Below are positions 46,944 through 59,207 of a stretch of 64,000 nucleotides of DNA, one piece after another. The stretch is taken from NCBI GenBank assembly GCA_030594205.1, contig JAUVFR010000004.1, positions 34,689-98,688 of the forward strand, written 5' to 3'. How positions within the stretch are numbered: the first letter of the stretch is position 1; each line of letters begins with the position of its first letter. Origin of the DNA: Methanobacteriota archaeon (lineage in GTDB: Archaea > Thermoplasmatota > Thermoplasmata > RBG-16-68-12 > JAJISG01). Under the pieces are notes generated by a model. It did not search any database and was not told the DNA's origin. It saw only the letters and a list, made by a program, of their open reading frames with translations. A program made the position numbers and the translations under genes.

Positions 46944-48129
46944 TCAGAACGGCTCCCCACAGACCGGCTGCGACCTCCCGCTTGGAACCCGTGAGTTCCT
47001 GGCGTCCCCCCTCGCTGCTCAGGAGTACGACCTCAGTGTAGCCGGGCTTCACATCCTCCCATGCATTGGCCACGATGTAGTCCAGCCGGAGTTCCTCCAG
47101 GCGCTTCTGGGCCCGGCTCATGAGCTCCTTCCGTCCGACGCCAGATTCGAGCTTGAAGCCGATGAGGGTCCCATCAAAGACGTCTCGAATGCGTTCCAAG
47201 ACCCGAGCATTCGGACGCAGTTTCACCGTCCACGTGGGGGATCCGGAGGGAACCTTCCCTTCCGCCCGCTCCGGGAGGTAGTCTGCGATCGCGGCGGGGA
47301 CCGCGACAATCTCGTGATCGATCGCCGGGACGCGTTCGAGAAGATCCTCCGTTTCCTCGAACCGCCATACCTTCAGGAACGGCGGGCCGGTCGCGGACGC
47401 ATCACCCATCCAGAGCTCCGCCTCGGCCCCCCGGATGAAGGCAGCCCGCGCGAGCTCGACGCCCATCTCTCCGGTGCTTCGGTTCGTGAGGACCCGAATG
47501 TCATCGACGGGTTCCGATGTGGAGCCGGCGACGACGAGCACCCGACGGCCCACCATGTCCCGCGGCCCAAGACGCCGCAGCGTCCGAGCGGCGATGGCCT
47601 CCACATCCGCGAGCTTGGCCTTCTCCTCGACCCGGAGGGGCTCGACAAATTCCACCCCCAGGTCCTCGAGCGTTCGGATGTTCTTCTGCAGAAGAGGCTG
47701 GTCGTACATGACGGCGTCCATCGCGGGCGCCACAAGGATTGGAAGGCCCGCCCCGAGGGCCGTCGTGGCAAACGTGGTGACCGTGGTGTCGTCCACTCCG
47801 GTGGCCATCTTGGAAATCGTGTTCGCCGTGGCGGGGGCAATGAGAAGGAGATCGGCCTTCCCACCCTTCCCGCACAGGTCCAGGTAGGCCACGGACCCAT
47901 CGAGCTCCACCAGGGGGGGTCGGCCCGTCGCGAACCAGAGGGCGTTGGCGTGGAGGATCCCCTGGGCCGACCGACTCATCACCCCGTGAACCTCCGCTCC
48001 GTGGCGAATCAGCTCGCGGGCAAGCTTGACCGTCTCCACGGCAGCGATGCTTCCGCAAACCGCAAGAACGACAGTCTTCCCCAGCAACTCTTCCCCCTTG
48101 GTGGCCTTGATGGCCTCGCTGGGGTGCAT
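46927..48129 (-). CDS. coaBC: Bifunctional phosphopantothenoylcysteine decarboxylase / phosphopantothenate-cysteine ligase
   Basis: VLAVCGSIAAVETVKLARELIRHGAEVHGVMS...LIAPATANTISKMATGVDD...PAMDAVMYDQP...STSEPVDDIRVLTNRSTGEMGVELA. Confidence 0.95.
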   Translation of the reverse strand: MHPSEAIKATKGEELLGKTVVLAVCGSIAAVETVKLARELIRHGAEVHGVMSRSAQGILHANALWFATGRPPLVELDGSVAYLDLCGKGGKADLLLIAPATANTISKMATGVDDTTVTTFATTALGAGLPILVAPAMDAVMYDQPLLQKNIRTLEDLGVEFVEPLRVEEKAKLADVEAIAARTLRRLGPRDMVGRRVLVVAGSTSEPVDDIRVLTNRSTGEMGVELARAAFIRGAEAELWMGDASATGPPFLKVWRFEETEDLLERVPAIDHEIVAVPAAIADYLPERAEGKVPSGSPTWTVKLRPNARVLERIRDVFDGTLIGFKLESGVGRKELMSRAQKRLEELRLDYIVANAWEDVKPGYTEVVLLSSEGGRQELTGSKREVAAGLWGAVLNGLGG

Positions 48130-48239
48130 GGCGTATCCATCCTCTTCCGGTCTTTTATAGATATTCGAGTCCGACGTCTGGCCAGTCGGAGACGAACTCG
48201 CGAAGGTTTATGGAACGGCGCTGGCCTTAGCGAGGTGGC

Positions 48240-50207
48240 ATGGGCTATGAAGAGAGCCTGAGGTACCTCTACGGACTGGAACGCCTGGGCGTTCGGCTCG
48301 GCCTCGACAACGTCCTCCAGCTTCTCGACCGCCTCGGAAACCCCCACGTCTCCCTTCCGAGCGTCCATGTCGCGGGAAGCAAGGGAAAGGGGTCCGTTTG
48401 CGCCTTCCTCGACGCCGTCCTCCGAAAGGCGGGATATCGGGTGGGCCTCTACACGTCCCCCCATCTGGTCCGTTTCAACGAGCGCATCCGGGTCGGGGGG
48501 GAGGCCATCTCCGATGACGATGTCGTCCGGCTCACGGAGGCGATCCGGCCCCACGCGGAGGCGATGCGAGCCCGGGGGGAAGCCTACCAACCCACCTTCT
48601 TCGAATTCACCACCGCCCTCGCCTTTCTATACTTCCAGGAACGCGGGGTGGAGATGGCGGTCGTGGAGGTAGGCATGGGGGGACGGCTGGACGCCACGAA
48701 CGTCCTCCAGCCCCGGGTTGCCGTCATCACCCACATCGAGCGGGAGCACACGCAATACCTGGGTAAGACTGTCCAGCGCATCGCGCGGGAGAAGGCGGGC
48801 ATCGTGAAGCGGGGGGTGCCGCTCTGGACGGTGGACCAGAAGGCGTTGGGAGTGATCGCCCGCCGTTGCGAAGAATTGGGGGCACCCCTCCACGTGGTGG
48901 GTCGGGACATTCGCGTGGAACGGGTCTCGAACGGGCTTGAGGGGCAGACATTCACCCTTTCGGACGGCGAGGACCGATCCTACCGTATCCCCCTTCTCGG
49001 CACCTACCAACCGGAGAACGTCGCCCTCGCCTACGGGGCCCTCCGGAGCCTCGTGGCGGATGGATGGACCGTCGGCCGAAGGGCCGTTCGGGAGGGATTT
49101 GGCGCGACACGCTGGCCCGCCCGGTTTGAGGTCGTCAGCCACGATCCCACGGTCGTCGTCGACTCGACCCACACCCCGGAGGGGGCTCGTCATCTCCGCA
49201 GGACGCTGGAGGAGGTCTTTCCTGGTCGCAAGGCCCTCGTCGTTCTGGGCGTCCTCGAAGACAAGAATCCCCCGGGCATCGCCGCGGCGCTGGCGCCTGC
49301 TGTGCGACACCTCGTTCTCACCCAGCCTGACACGAAGCGTGCGTTCCCAGCGACGGCCGCGGCCAGGGCCCTGGGGCAGACCGATACCACGGTGGTGACG
49401 CCTGTGGCCAAGGCCGTCGAATACGCCTTGCATAAGGCCGGGTCTACCGAGGTTGTGCTTATCACGGGATCCCTCTACACCGCGGGCGAGGCGCTCACGT
49501 TCTTGGAGGACTGGAAACGGGCGCGCGCCCGGGAAGTGGTGCGACGCCTCAAGGAGGCCTATCTGCCCGGAGAGTTTGCCGCTGCGGATCCGGGGACGGC
49601 CCTGGGTCAGATAGGCCGAAGGACCGAGGACCCTTTCGTCGTTCTGATCTCCACGGTTCTTTCCCAGCGAACGGCGGACCCTACCACGGCCGCGGTCTCC
49701 GCCGCGTTGTTCGCCCGGTTTCCGACGCCGGATGCCCTCGCGATGGCACCGTTAGAGGCGATCGAAGCGACGATCCGACCAGCGAACTTCTACCATACGA
49801 AGGCCCAGGCCATCCGGGACATCGCCGACCGCGTCGTGGGGCAATACGGCGGGAAGGTCCCCGAGGACCTGGAAGAGCTTCTCAGCCTCCCGCTGGTGGG
49901 GCGGAAGACGGCGAACTGCGTCCTCGTGTATGGGTACGGGCGACCCGCCATCCCCGTCGACGTCCACTGCCATCGGATCCCCAACCGGATCGGCATCATC
50001 CATACGAAAGACGCGCGGGAAACCGAAGAGGCGCTGCAGGCCCTCCTGCCTCAGTCCCTCTGGCTCGACGTCAACGAACTCTTCGTACGACACGGCCAGA
50101 AAACATGCCGATCCACGAACCCGGCCTGCGACCGATGCAGTCTACAGGACCTCTGCGCCTACGGGCTCTCTCTCCAGGCCCTGACCCTGGAGAAGAACGC
50201 CGGATGA
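48240..50207 (+). CDS. FolC (folylpolyglutamate/dihydrofolate synthase) - endonuclease III (Nth) fusion
   Basis: FolC: VHVAGSKGKGSVCAFLDAVLRKAGYRVGLYTSPHLVRFNERI...VVEVGMGGRLDATN; Nth from about 49521: VVRRLKEAY...LSQRTADP...LLSLPLVGRKTANCVL...VDVHCHRI...C-X6-C-X2-C-X5-C 4Fe-4S motif. Confidence 0.93.
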   Translation: MGYEESLRYLYGLERLGVRLGLDNVLQLLDRLGNPHVSLPSVHVAGSKGKGSVCAFLDAVLRKAGYRVGLYTSPHLVRFNERIRVGGEAISDDDVVRLTEAIRPHAEAMRARGEAYQPTFFEFTTALAFLYFQERGVEMAVVEVGMGGRLDATNVLQPRVAVITHIEREHTQYLGKTVQRIAREKAGIVKRGVPLWTVDQKALGVIARRCEELGAPLHVVGRDIRVERVSNGLEGQTFTLSDGEDRSYRIPLLGTYQPENVALAYGALRSLVADGWTVGRRAVREGFGATRWPARFEVVSHDPTVVVDSTHTPEGARHLRRTLEEVFPGRKALVVLGVLEDKNPPGIAAALAPAVRHLVLTQPDTKRAFPATAAARALGQTDTTVVTPVAKAVEYALHKAGSTEVVLITGSLYTAGEALTFLEDWKRARAREVVRRLKEAYLPGEFAAADPGTALGQIGRRTEDPFVVLISTVLSQRTADPTTAAVSAALFARFPTPDALAMAPLEAIEATIRPANFYHTKAQAIRDIADRVVGQYGGKVPEDLEELLSLPLVGRKTANCVLVYGYGRPAIPVDVHCHRIPNRIGIIHTKDARETEEALQALLPQSLWLDVNELFVRHGQKTCRSTNPACDRCSLQDLCAYGLSLQALTLEKNAG

Positions 50208-50216
50208 CCGGTGTCC

Positions 50217-53200
50217 CTACGCCTCGGTTAGCGCCAACTTCGCGAGGGCCTGGACCCGATCACCCTCCCGGAGCCGCATCACACGAACCCCCATGGTAGA
50301 CCGTCCCATGACCCGAACGTCCTGGACGGGGAACCGGATGATCATGCCCGCCTCGGTGGTGACCAAGATCTCGTCCTCTTGCGCCACCTCCCGCACCGCG
50401 ACGACGGGACCAATCCGCTCGATGCGTTTGATGTTGATGACTCCCATCGCCCCCCGGCGGGTCTTTCGGTAGTTCCGGACTGTGGTACTCTTCCCGTAGC
50501 CCCCTTCTGTGACGGTGAGGAGTGTGGAGTCCGCCGAGACCAGGGCCATGCTCACGACCACGTCTCCTTCCCGGAGCCGGGCGCCACGCACACCCTGGGT
50601 GTTCCGCGCGGTGGAGCGTACCTCCGCCCCATTGAAGCGTACGGCCTTCCCCAGCTTCGTGGCGAGGATGATCTCGTCCTTGGGCTCACACCGCTTCACC
50701 TCGACGAGCTCGTCGCCCTCGCGCAGCTTGATGGCCCAGATCCCCGGGGCCCGCGGGTTTCCGAAGGCCGCGAGGCTCGTCTTCTTGACTTGCCCGTTTC
50801 TGGTGGCGAAAAGGAGGTATTTCGAGGCCTCAAAGTTCTCCACCTCCACCCGCGCGGCGATCCGCTCTCCCTCCACGAGGCGGGGAAGGAGATTCACGAT
50901 GGGTCGGCCTCGGGCGTGGCGGCTCCCCCGCGGTACCTGCCAGGCGCGGAGCCAATAGACCCACCCTCGGTTCGTGAAGAAGAGGATGTAGTTGTGGGTG
51001 TTCGTCACAAAGAGGTCCACGACGTAATCCTCCTCCTTCGTCTCCATGCCGACGAGGCCCACGCCCCCGCGCTTCTGCTGCCGGTAGTCCTCGAGGTCCT
51101 GGCGCTTGATGTACCCCGTGTGACTGACCATGACGACGACCCGTTCGTTGGGGATGAGGTCGGCCATCTCCAGGTCGGGGGCCGCCTCTTCAATCTGGGT
51201 GCGGCGATCGTCCCCGTACTTCTCCTTGAGTTCGAGGAGATCCTCCTCAATCAAGGCAAAACGTTGCTTCCGGCTTCGCAGGATGGATCGCAGGCTGTCA
51301 ATCACTTCCCGCAAGGACTTCTGCTCTTCCCCGAGGGTCCGACCTTCGAGGGCGGTGAGACGTTGCAGGCGCATCTCCAGGACGGCCTTTGCCTGTCGAG
51401 GCGTGAGCTTGAGCTTCGTTCTGAGGGCCTTCTGGGCGTCTCCCTGGTTCTCGGAGGCGCGGATCAGGGCGATGACGCGATCCAACCGTTTGAGGGCGGT
51501 CAGGAGGCCCTCCACGATGTGGATGCGGCCCTCGGCCTTCCGAAGGTCGAAGCGGGTCCGCCGACGGACCACCTCTTCCCGGAAGGTGAGAAACTCTTGG
51601 AGCATCTTACGAAGCGTAAGACGACGAGGCCGCCCGTTCACCAGCGCCACGTTGATGATGCCGAAGGTGGTCTGGAGAGGGGTGTGGGCGTAGAGCTGGT
51701 TGAGGATGACCTGCTCGTGGACGTCCCGCCGGAGCTCGATCACGACACGAACGCCCTCGCGGTCGCTCTCGTCTCGCAGGTCGACGATGCCGTCGATCTT
51801 CTTCTTCCGGACGAGACTGGCGATGGTCTCCACCAGGCTAGCCTTGTTGACCTGGTACGGGATCTCCGTGATCACCAGCGCCTTCTTCTCTCGCGGGAGA
51901 TCCTCGACCTTGACCCGCCCCCGCACACGGACGAGGCCTCGGCCGGTCCGGTAAGCCTGAAGGATGCCCTCGCGACCCGTGATGATGCCTCCCGTGGGGA
52001 AGTCGGGACCCTGAACGATGGCCTCCAGCTGGGTCGGAGTGGCCTTCGGGTTGGCAATCATGTAGACCAGGGCGTCGACCACCTCTCGAAGGTTGTGAGG
52101 CGGAAGGTTCGTGGACATCCCCACAGCGATGCCACTGGCGCCGTTGACCAACAGGTTCGGGAGCTTTCCCGGAAGGACAATGGGCTCCTCCATGGTGGCA
52201 TCGAAGTTGTCCTGGAAGTCCACCGTCTCCTTCTCGAGGTCTTGGAGGAGCTCCTCTGCGGCGGGGGCCAAGCGGCATTCGGTGTTGTGGCTCACAAAAC
52301 CGTCTGTTAGGAACGCATGGTCAACGCTGTCAACACGCAGTGAGTAGACTGACTGACGGCCCGCTTCCTCGATCGACGCGACCTCCGCATAGTAGTACTC
52401 CCCCGTGACCAGCGGCTCGACCACTGAATGTACTTCGTCCGAAACGATTCGCTCCAGGATGGCGGTACCTCCACCTGCCCAGCGTTCAACCCGGTCGACG
52501 TTGTGTCGTTGCAGCCAGTCCCTGTCGGCCCCTCGAGAGTTGGACTCCGCCCGGATATACTCCGCCATGTACGGGACGTGATCGCTGCTAAGGGCTCGGC
52601 TCTGCTCAGGAATCGTCGACAAGTCGCGCTCCAGCTTCCTCTGCTTTGCGCCGAGGAACCCGACGTTGCCCGCGAACAATCTAGCGTCCCGGCGGTTGGT
52701 AATCACGACCTTAACCTCACCTCGCTGGGATCTACTGATGCGGCTGACGACGCCGAACTGGAGAAGGAGCAGCTGAACGTCGTGGGCGAGGCGTTCACTG
52801 TAGGTCGAATAGGAGACCTGGATCGTATTGCGTGGGAGTAAGGATGACGATCCATCCCCAGTGAACAACGACTGCAAGAATGCACGCTTCGCCTCCATCC
52901 CGGCCCGCCAGACACTCTCAGGTATCAGCTTCGCCGCGCTCTTCTTCCCGATGAGCTCCGCCAGCGGGCTCCTCCGCAGGGCCGATAGATTGTGCACATC
53001 CAGCTCGAAAAGAGTGCTTCCAGACTTGATCGTTCGGTGGTACGTGTAGCGCGGACCTCCCACAATCACGTCGAATGCGCTGACGACCGCGTCGAAGAAC
53101 TCCTTATCGACGTTGTTGAAGCCAGCCCTGGTCTCACCCACCCAACCCTCGGCCACGAAGGCGCCAAGGAGAAAGCCGAGGGTGCGGTCAGGTTCGATGA

Positions 53201-53909
53201 GGTTCTCGCCGGCGGGACGGGGTGTCCGATGGACAAACACGCGATCCCCTGCGCGAATCTCGGCGAGTGTCTTCCACTGCGGGATCGGTACGCCAACGAC
53301 GTTCGCCAGGCAGAGGACCGGATGGTTTCCCGTGCCAGTAATCTCATACCCTTCTCGGGTCCGAAGTCTGAGCGTAGGGTGCTCACCTGAGTGGAACAGC
53401 ATCGACGCCCGCACGGGGCGATTCTGCCGGTCGAAAACCTCGAACTCGATGGGGTTGTCAGATCCCGGCTTCGCGTCGGGAACAATCGAGTCAATTCGAA
53501 TGGTCCCGTTCGGAGTGGCAATCCGAGTCTCGCCCGTTACGCAGTAGCGCATCGCGGCTGGAGGGTCCCCATCCGTGGAGCCGAAGTTGCCCTGGCCGTC
53601 GATCAGGGGGTAGCGGAGACTGAAATCCTGGGCCATGCGAACCAAGGCGTCGTACACGGCCCCCTCCCCGTGGGGATGCAGGCGACCGAGGACCTCCCCG
53701 ACCACGCGGGCGGCCTTGCGATGGGGCCGGCTCGATCGCAGGCCCATCTGGCCCATGGCGTAGAGGATGCGACGCTGGACGGGCTTCAGGCCGTCGCGGA
53801 CGTCGGGGAGGGCCCGTCCGACGATCACGCTCATCGCGTAATCGATGTACGACTGCTCCATCTCCTGCTCAATGGGGCGGTAGCTGAGGGTGGATTGGGC
53901 GGCGGTCAT
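50217..53909 (-). CDS. gyrA: DNA gyrase subunit A, interrupted by intein
   Basis: [32 protein letters not shown]...[45 protein letters not shown]|intein|[13 protein letters not shown]. Confidence 0.98.
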   Translation of the reverse strand: MTAAQSTLSYRPIEQEMEQSYIDYAMSVIVGRALPDVRDGLKPVQRRILYAMGQMGLRSSRPHRKAARVVGEVLGRLHPHGEGAVYDALVRMAQDFSLRYPLIDGQGNFGSTDGDPPAAMRYCVTGETRIATPNGTIRIDSIVPDAKPGSDNPIEFEVFDRQNRPVRASMLFHSGEHPTLRLRTREGYEITGTGNHPVLCLANVVGVPIPQWKTLAEIRAGDRVFVHRTPRPAGENLIEPDRTLGFLLGAFVAEGWVGETRAGFNNVDKEFFDAVVSAFDVIVGGPRYTYHRTIKSGSTLFELDVHNLSALRRSPLAELIGKKSAAKLIPESVWRAGMEAKRAFLQSLFTGDGSSSLLPRNTIQVSYSTYSERLAHDVQLLLLQFGVVSRISRSQRGEVKVVITNRRDARLFAGNVGFLGAKQRKLERDLSTIPEQSRALSSDHVPYMAEYIRAESNSRGADRDWLQRHNVDRVERWAGGGTAILERIVSDEVHSVVEPLVTGEYYYAEVASIEEAGRQSVYSLRVDSVDHAFLTDGFVSHNTECRLAPAAEELLQDLEKETVDFQDNFDATMEEPIVLPGKLPNLLVNGASGIAVGMSTNLPPHNLREVVDALVYMIANPKATPTQLEAIVQGPDFPTGGIITGREGILQAYRTGRGLVRVRGRVKVEDLPREKKALVITEIPYQVNKASLVETIASLVRKKKIDGIVDLRDESDREGVRVVIELRRDVHEQVILNQLYAHTPLQTTFGIINVALVNGRPRRLTLRKMLQEFLTFREEVVRRRTRFDLRKAEGRIHIVEGLLTALKRLDRVIALIRASENQGDAQKALRTKLKLTPRQAKAVLEMRLQRLTALEGRTLGEEQKSLREVIDSLRSILRSRKQRFALIEEDLLELKEKYGDDRRTQIEEAAPDLEMADLIPNERVVVMVSHTGYIKRQDLEDYRQQKRGGVGLVGMETKEEDYVVDLFVTNTHNYILFFTNRGWVYWLRAWQVPRGSRHARGRPIVNLLPRLVEGERIAARVEVENFEASKYLLFATRNGQVKKTSLAAFGNPRAPGIWAIKLREGDELVEVKRCEPKDEIILATKLGKAVRFNGAEVRSTARNTQGVRGARLREGDVVVSMALVSADSTLLTVTEGGYGKSTTVRNYRKTRRGAMGVINIKRIERIGPVVAVREVAQEDEILVTTEAGMIIRFPVQDVRVMGRSTMGVRVMRLREGDRVQALAKLALTEA
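52284..53543 (-). mobile_element. GyrA intein (420 aa) with LAGLIDADG-type homing endonuclease motifs
   Basis: Starts C([12 protein letters not shown]...), ends ...DGFVSHN with Thr as +1 extein residue; internal [13 protein letters not shown] and [11 protein letters not shown] resemble dodecapeptide blocks. Confidence 0.95.
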
Positions 53910-53918
53910 AGCAAGGCC

Positions 53919-55874
<1,956 letters not shown>

Positions 55875-55986
55875 TTAAGGGTTATGGGCACAGTCTATAT
55901 AATGATAATGAGACGTCTGGCCCACGTCGTTTTTGGCCCCAAAATGACCCCCATTTCGACGGGTTTTTCCCGGTTCGTCGAGGGGC

Positions 55987-57399
55987 CTATGTCAACCGCC
56001 ACCGGGGACCCTTGGACGTATCCTGAAGTTCGATCCCTAGATCCCCAAGGGCCTTGCGAACCCGGTCGGAGGTCTCGAAGTCCCCCTTCTCCCGAGCTGC
56101 CTCCCTCAGGCCCACCAGAAGACGCACGAGTCCCTGCAACAAGTCGGAGGAGACACCGGTAGGGGTGCGGAAGAGCCCGAGAACCCGACCGTAGACATCG
56201 AAGGCATCCAGATACGCCTGCAACACCGTCTGGCTCAGACCTCTTTCTACTGCCGTATTGAAGGCGGTGGTAAGCTGGAACAGGGCCCCGAGGGCGTCAC
56301 GCGTGTTGAAATCGTCGTCCATCGCCTGATGGAAGGCCTGCGTGGCGTTCTTCAGGGCCTTCCGCAGCTCCGCATCCCCGGGGCTCTTGCCCTTCGAGGC
56401 ATCCTCCCTCTCCCCTCGGGCCCGCCCCAGCGCCTCCGTGAGGCGAGCGTAGGCGCTCTGCGCCTCATCGAGGGCCTCGAAGGTGAAGTCGATGGGGCCC
56501 CGGTATTGCGTGTTCACCAGGAAGAACCGGAGTACCTCCGGTTCCACCCGATCCAGGGCGTCCTGGACCGGCACGATATTTCCCAGGGACTTCCCCATGC
56601 GCTCCCCTTTCGTGACCACGAAGCCCCCGTGCATCCAGTACTTGACGAACGGCGTCACGCCCGTGAAAGCCTCGGCCTGGGCGATTTCTGCCTCGTGGTG
56701 GGGGAAGATGAGGTCGGTGGCGGCCCCGTGGATGTCATACTGGGGCCCGAAGTGGGTAATGGTGATGGCTGTGTCCTCGATGTGCCATCCCGGACGACCC
56801 GGTCCCCAGGGGCTGTCCCACGTGGGCTCGCCGGGTTTCTTCGCCTTCCAGAGGGCAAAGTCCCGCGGATCCCGCTTCCGTTCGTCCACCTCGACCCGGG
56901 CCCCGGCCCGGAGTTTCTCCTGCTTCACCCGCGAGAGCTGGCCCCAGGATGGGTAGCGGTCCACCTCGTAGAACACATCTCCGTCCACTTGGTAGGCGAA
57001 GCCCTTCTCCACCAGGCCGCTGACCTGCTCAATGATCTCGGGGATGTATTCCGTCGCGCGCGCGTAGAGATTGACACTGCTGACGCGCAGGCGGCGCATC
57101 GTCTCCAAGTAGTCCTCCAGGAACGTGTTTCCCAGCTCGTCCCACGACGTACCGCTCTCCGCGGAACGGGTGACGATTCGATCGTCCACGTCGGTGACAT
57201 TCTGGACGTAGAATACGCTGTAGCCGCGGTGGCGGAGGTAGCGTGCGACCACGTCGAAGGTGACGTAGGTGCGCGCATGACCCACATGGGTGTAGTCGTA
57301 AGGGGTAATCCCGCACACGAACATGTTCACGCGCTTCCCCCGAAGCGGCGTGAAGTCCTCCTTGGTGCGGGAGAGGGTGTTGTAGATGTGAAGAGCCAT
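55987..57399 (-). CDS. cysS: Cysteinyl-tRNA synthetase
   Basis: VNMFVCGITPYDYTHVGHARTYVTFDVVARYLRHRGY...GWHIEDTAI...MHGGFVVTKGERMGKSLGN. Confidence 0.98.
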   Translation of the reverse strand: MALHIYNTLSRTKEDFTPLRGKRVNMFVCGITPYDYTHVGHARTYVTFDVVARYLRHRGYSVFYVQNVTDVDDRIVTRSAESGTSWDELGNTFLEDYLETMRRLRVSSVNLYARATEYIPEIIEQVSGLVEKGFAYQVDGDVFYEVDRYPSWGQLSRVKQEKLRAGARVEVDERKRDPRDFALWKAKKPGEPTWDSPWGPGRPGWHIEDTAITITHFGPQYDIHGAATDLIFPHHEAEIAQAEAFTGVTPFVKYWMHGGFVVTKGERMGKSLGNIVPVQDALDRVEPEVLRFFLVNTQYRGPIDFTFEALDEAQSAYARLTEALGRARGEREDASKGKSPGDAELRKALKNATQAFHQAMDDDFNTRDALGALFQLTTAFNTAVERGLSQTVLQAYLDAFDVYGRVLGLFRTPTGVSSDLLQGLVRLLVGLREAAREKGDFETSDRVRKALGDLGIELQDTSKGPRWRLT

Positions 57400-57536
57400 C
57401 GTGGGTGTTCATTATCCAGCTGAATTATTAACGTTGGTGAAGACAGCCACACCTGGACGACGATGATTCACTCCCTCTGGGACGCTTCTATGCTTATCGC
57501 CGGCAGCGTTATAGTCCGGCCATCGCTCCGGCCGCC

Positions 57537-58100
57537 ATGAACTATGACCATCGCAAGATCGCGGGTCTCTTTCTGTTCCTGGCGGCGGCGCAATTTTCCG
57601 TGGGCCTTATGATGGCGGCGGCCCGGTACCCCGGCTACAGCATCGCGGACAACTTCATCAGCGACCTCGGGGTGGGCCCGGCGGCCCTCATTTTCAACAG
57701 TTCCGTAATCCTGGCAGGCGTCCTCGTGTTGGGGGCGACGTTCTCGCTCTATCAGGTCTTCGCAAGCCGGGTCCTCACGGTCGTTGCCATTATTGCAGGC
57801 GCCGGGTTCATCGGGGTCGGCGTCTTCACGGAGGACCTCCCGCTGCTTCACAGCATCTTCTCTCTCGTGGCCTTCGTCTCCCTGGGTCTCCTTGCTCTCG
57901 TCGCGGCGGTCTTTGTGCGATCCCCGCTCCGCTACCTGTCCGTCATCTTCGGCGCGGTGTCTTTCGCCGCGTTGGGTCTCTTCATCACGAGGAACGATCT
58001 CGGCCTCGGGATCGGGGGGATGGAACGTATGATTGTCATTCCCATACTGGCCTGGGCCCTCGCCTTCGGTGGGTATCTGATGGCGGGGGAAGCCACGTAG
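57537..58100 (+). CDS. DUF998-like membrane protein
   Basis: Six hydrophobic segments, YSIADNFISDLGVGPAALIFNSSVI...GIGGMERMIVIPILAWALAFGGYLM. Confidence 0.85.
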   Translation: MNYDHRKIAGLFLFLAAAQFSVGLMMAAARYPGYSIADNFISDLGVGPAALIFNSSVILAGVLVLGATFSLYQVFASRVLTVVAIIAGAGFIGVGVFTEDLPLLHSIFSLVAFVSLGLLALVAAVFVRSPLRYLSVIFGAVSFAALGLFITRNDLGLGIGGMERMIVIPILAWALAFGGYLMAGEAT

Positions 58101-58108
58101 CACGGACG

Positions 58109-58858
58109 CTACACGAGCCGACTCGGAGTCGGCCGTACCTCCCCGAGAACCCCCTCCCCTGGCAGCCGACCGGCATAGGCCTGGAGGTAAGGGCGAAGGT
58201 TACGGAAAATCCGGACCTCCGCCTTCTGGAGGTGCTCGCCGAACGTCGACGGCGACAGGCCGGCACCCTCTGCGAGGCGATCGACACGGGTCTCGGCGGG
58301 GATAGAGTAGTAACCATGCTCGAGCCCCAGGATGAGCGCAGAGAGCTGGCGATCGGTGACCCCAGAGAAAATGTCGGACGCGGGTACGAGCATCATCTGC
58401 TCCAACCCTGCGTTGTCTACAGGTCGCAGGGACGTAATGCGCACTTCCCCGATCTCGCGGATTCTCCGGAAGAGATCCCTGAGCGACTCCTCGCTCCAAG
58501 CGAGGACCCGCCATGACTCCCAGCCGTTGCGGAAGGCGATCGGGGGGATGTCCCATACCCCGGCGGCCCGCACGGCCTCGCCAATGGTCGGGAGGGACGC
58601 CGCCGCACAGGCGCATCGTTGGGTGATGATGAGGGAACTCTCGTCGCGGTCGGAACGGTAGCCAGCCTGGGAAACCTCCTCAACCCATTGCGAGAACCCT
58701 TCCCGTTGCTCGGGAGAGCCAGTTACCTGGAAGATGTCCCGGTTACTGGCGCACCAGCTGAGGATTCGAAGGTCGGGGAACCTCAGGGACGCCTTCCCGA
58801 CCGGGCAATCGTGCAACGCCTCGAACGAGGCTGCGTACATCTCGGCGGCGTCTTCCAT
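58109..58858 (-). CDS. Bat-like HTH_10 transcriptional regulator
   Basis: FSGVTDRQLSALILGLEHGYYSIPAETRVDRLAEGAGLSPSTFGEHLQKAEVRIFRNLRPYL. Confidence 0.85.
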   Translation of the reverse strand: MEDAAEMYAASFEALHDCPVGKASLRFPDLRILSWCASNRDIFQVTGSPEQREGFSQWVEEVSQAGYRSDRDESSLIITQRCACAAASLPTIGEAVRAAGVWDIPPIAFRNGWESWRVLAWSEESLRDLFRRIREIGEVRITSLRPVDNAGLEQMMLVPASDIFSGVTDRQLSALILGLEHGYYSIPAETRVDRLAEGAGLSPSTFGEHLQKAEVRIFRNLRPYLQAYAGRLPGEGVLGEVRPTPSRLV

Positions 58859-58955
58859 GGACCAAACCCGGTTGTCGCAATGTTGGGAGGGTGCTTAAGG
58901 TTGACCCGGGCTACACCGGCCTGCTCCACCGGCTCAAGACCCATGCACTCGGAGG

Positions 58956-58980
58956 TCTTGGTCCATTCTGGTGACCAAGA
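58956..58980. repeat. Short inverted repeat TCTTGGTC-N9-GACCAAGA
   Basis: 8-bp perfect arms just upstream of the 58998 ORF. Confidence 0.5.
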
Positions 58981-58997
58981 TGCGAGCGCGGACCGTT

Positions 58998-59198
58998 ATG
59001 GAAGAACCGGATTCGAAGAACTGGGGCGATGAGAAATTTCAGAGGGACGCAACGCCCGCTCGCCCGGTCGTCCATTGCACGCACGAAACCACGGAGTTTC
59101 TTGGGAGCGGCGGGAGCACCGTCTTCCGGCGCTGCACAGCGTGCGGGGACGTTCTCTTCTCTCAGGCAGGGCGAACGTTCGCCGTGCCGAGTGCCTGA
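58998..59198 (+). CDS. Small putative zinc-binding protein
   Basis: MEEPDSKNWGDEKFQRDATPARPVVHCTHETTEFLGSGGSTVFRRCTACGDVLFSQAGRTFAVPSA (CxH...CxxC). Confidence 0.55.
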   Translation: MEEPDSKNWGDEKFQRDATPARPVVHCTHETTEFLGSGGSTVFRRCTACGDVLFSQAGRTFAVPSA

Positions 59199-59207
59199 AT
59201 CGGGCCC

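Noticed and set aside
46489-48261. 590-aa plus-strand ORF
   Set aside because: Antisense to pantoate kinase and CoaBC; Arg/Pro/Ser-rich shadow translation
50379-52310. 643-aa plus-strand ORF
   Set aside because: Antisense shadow of gyrA in high-GC DNA; no recognisable domain, while the opposite strand is clearly GyrA
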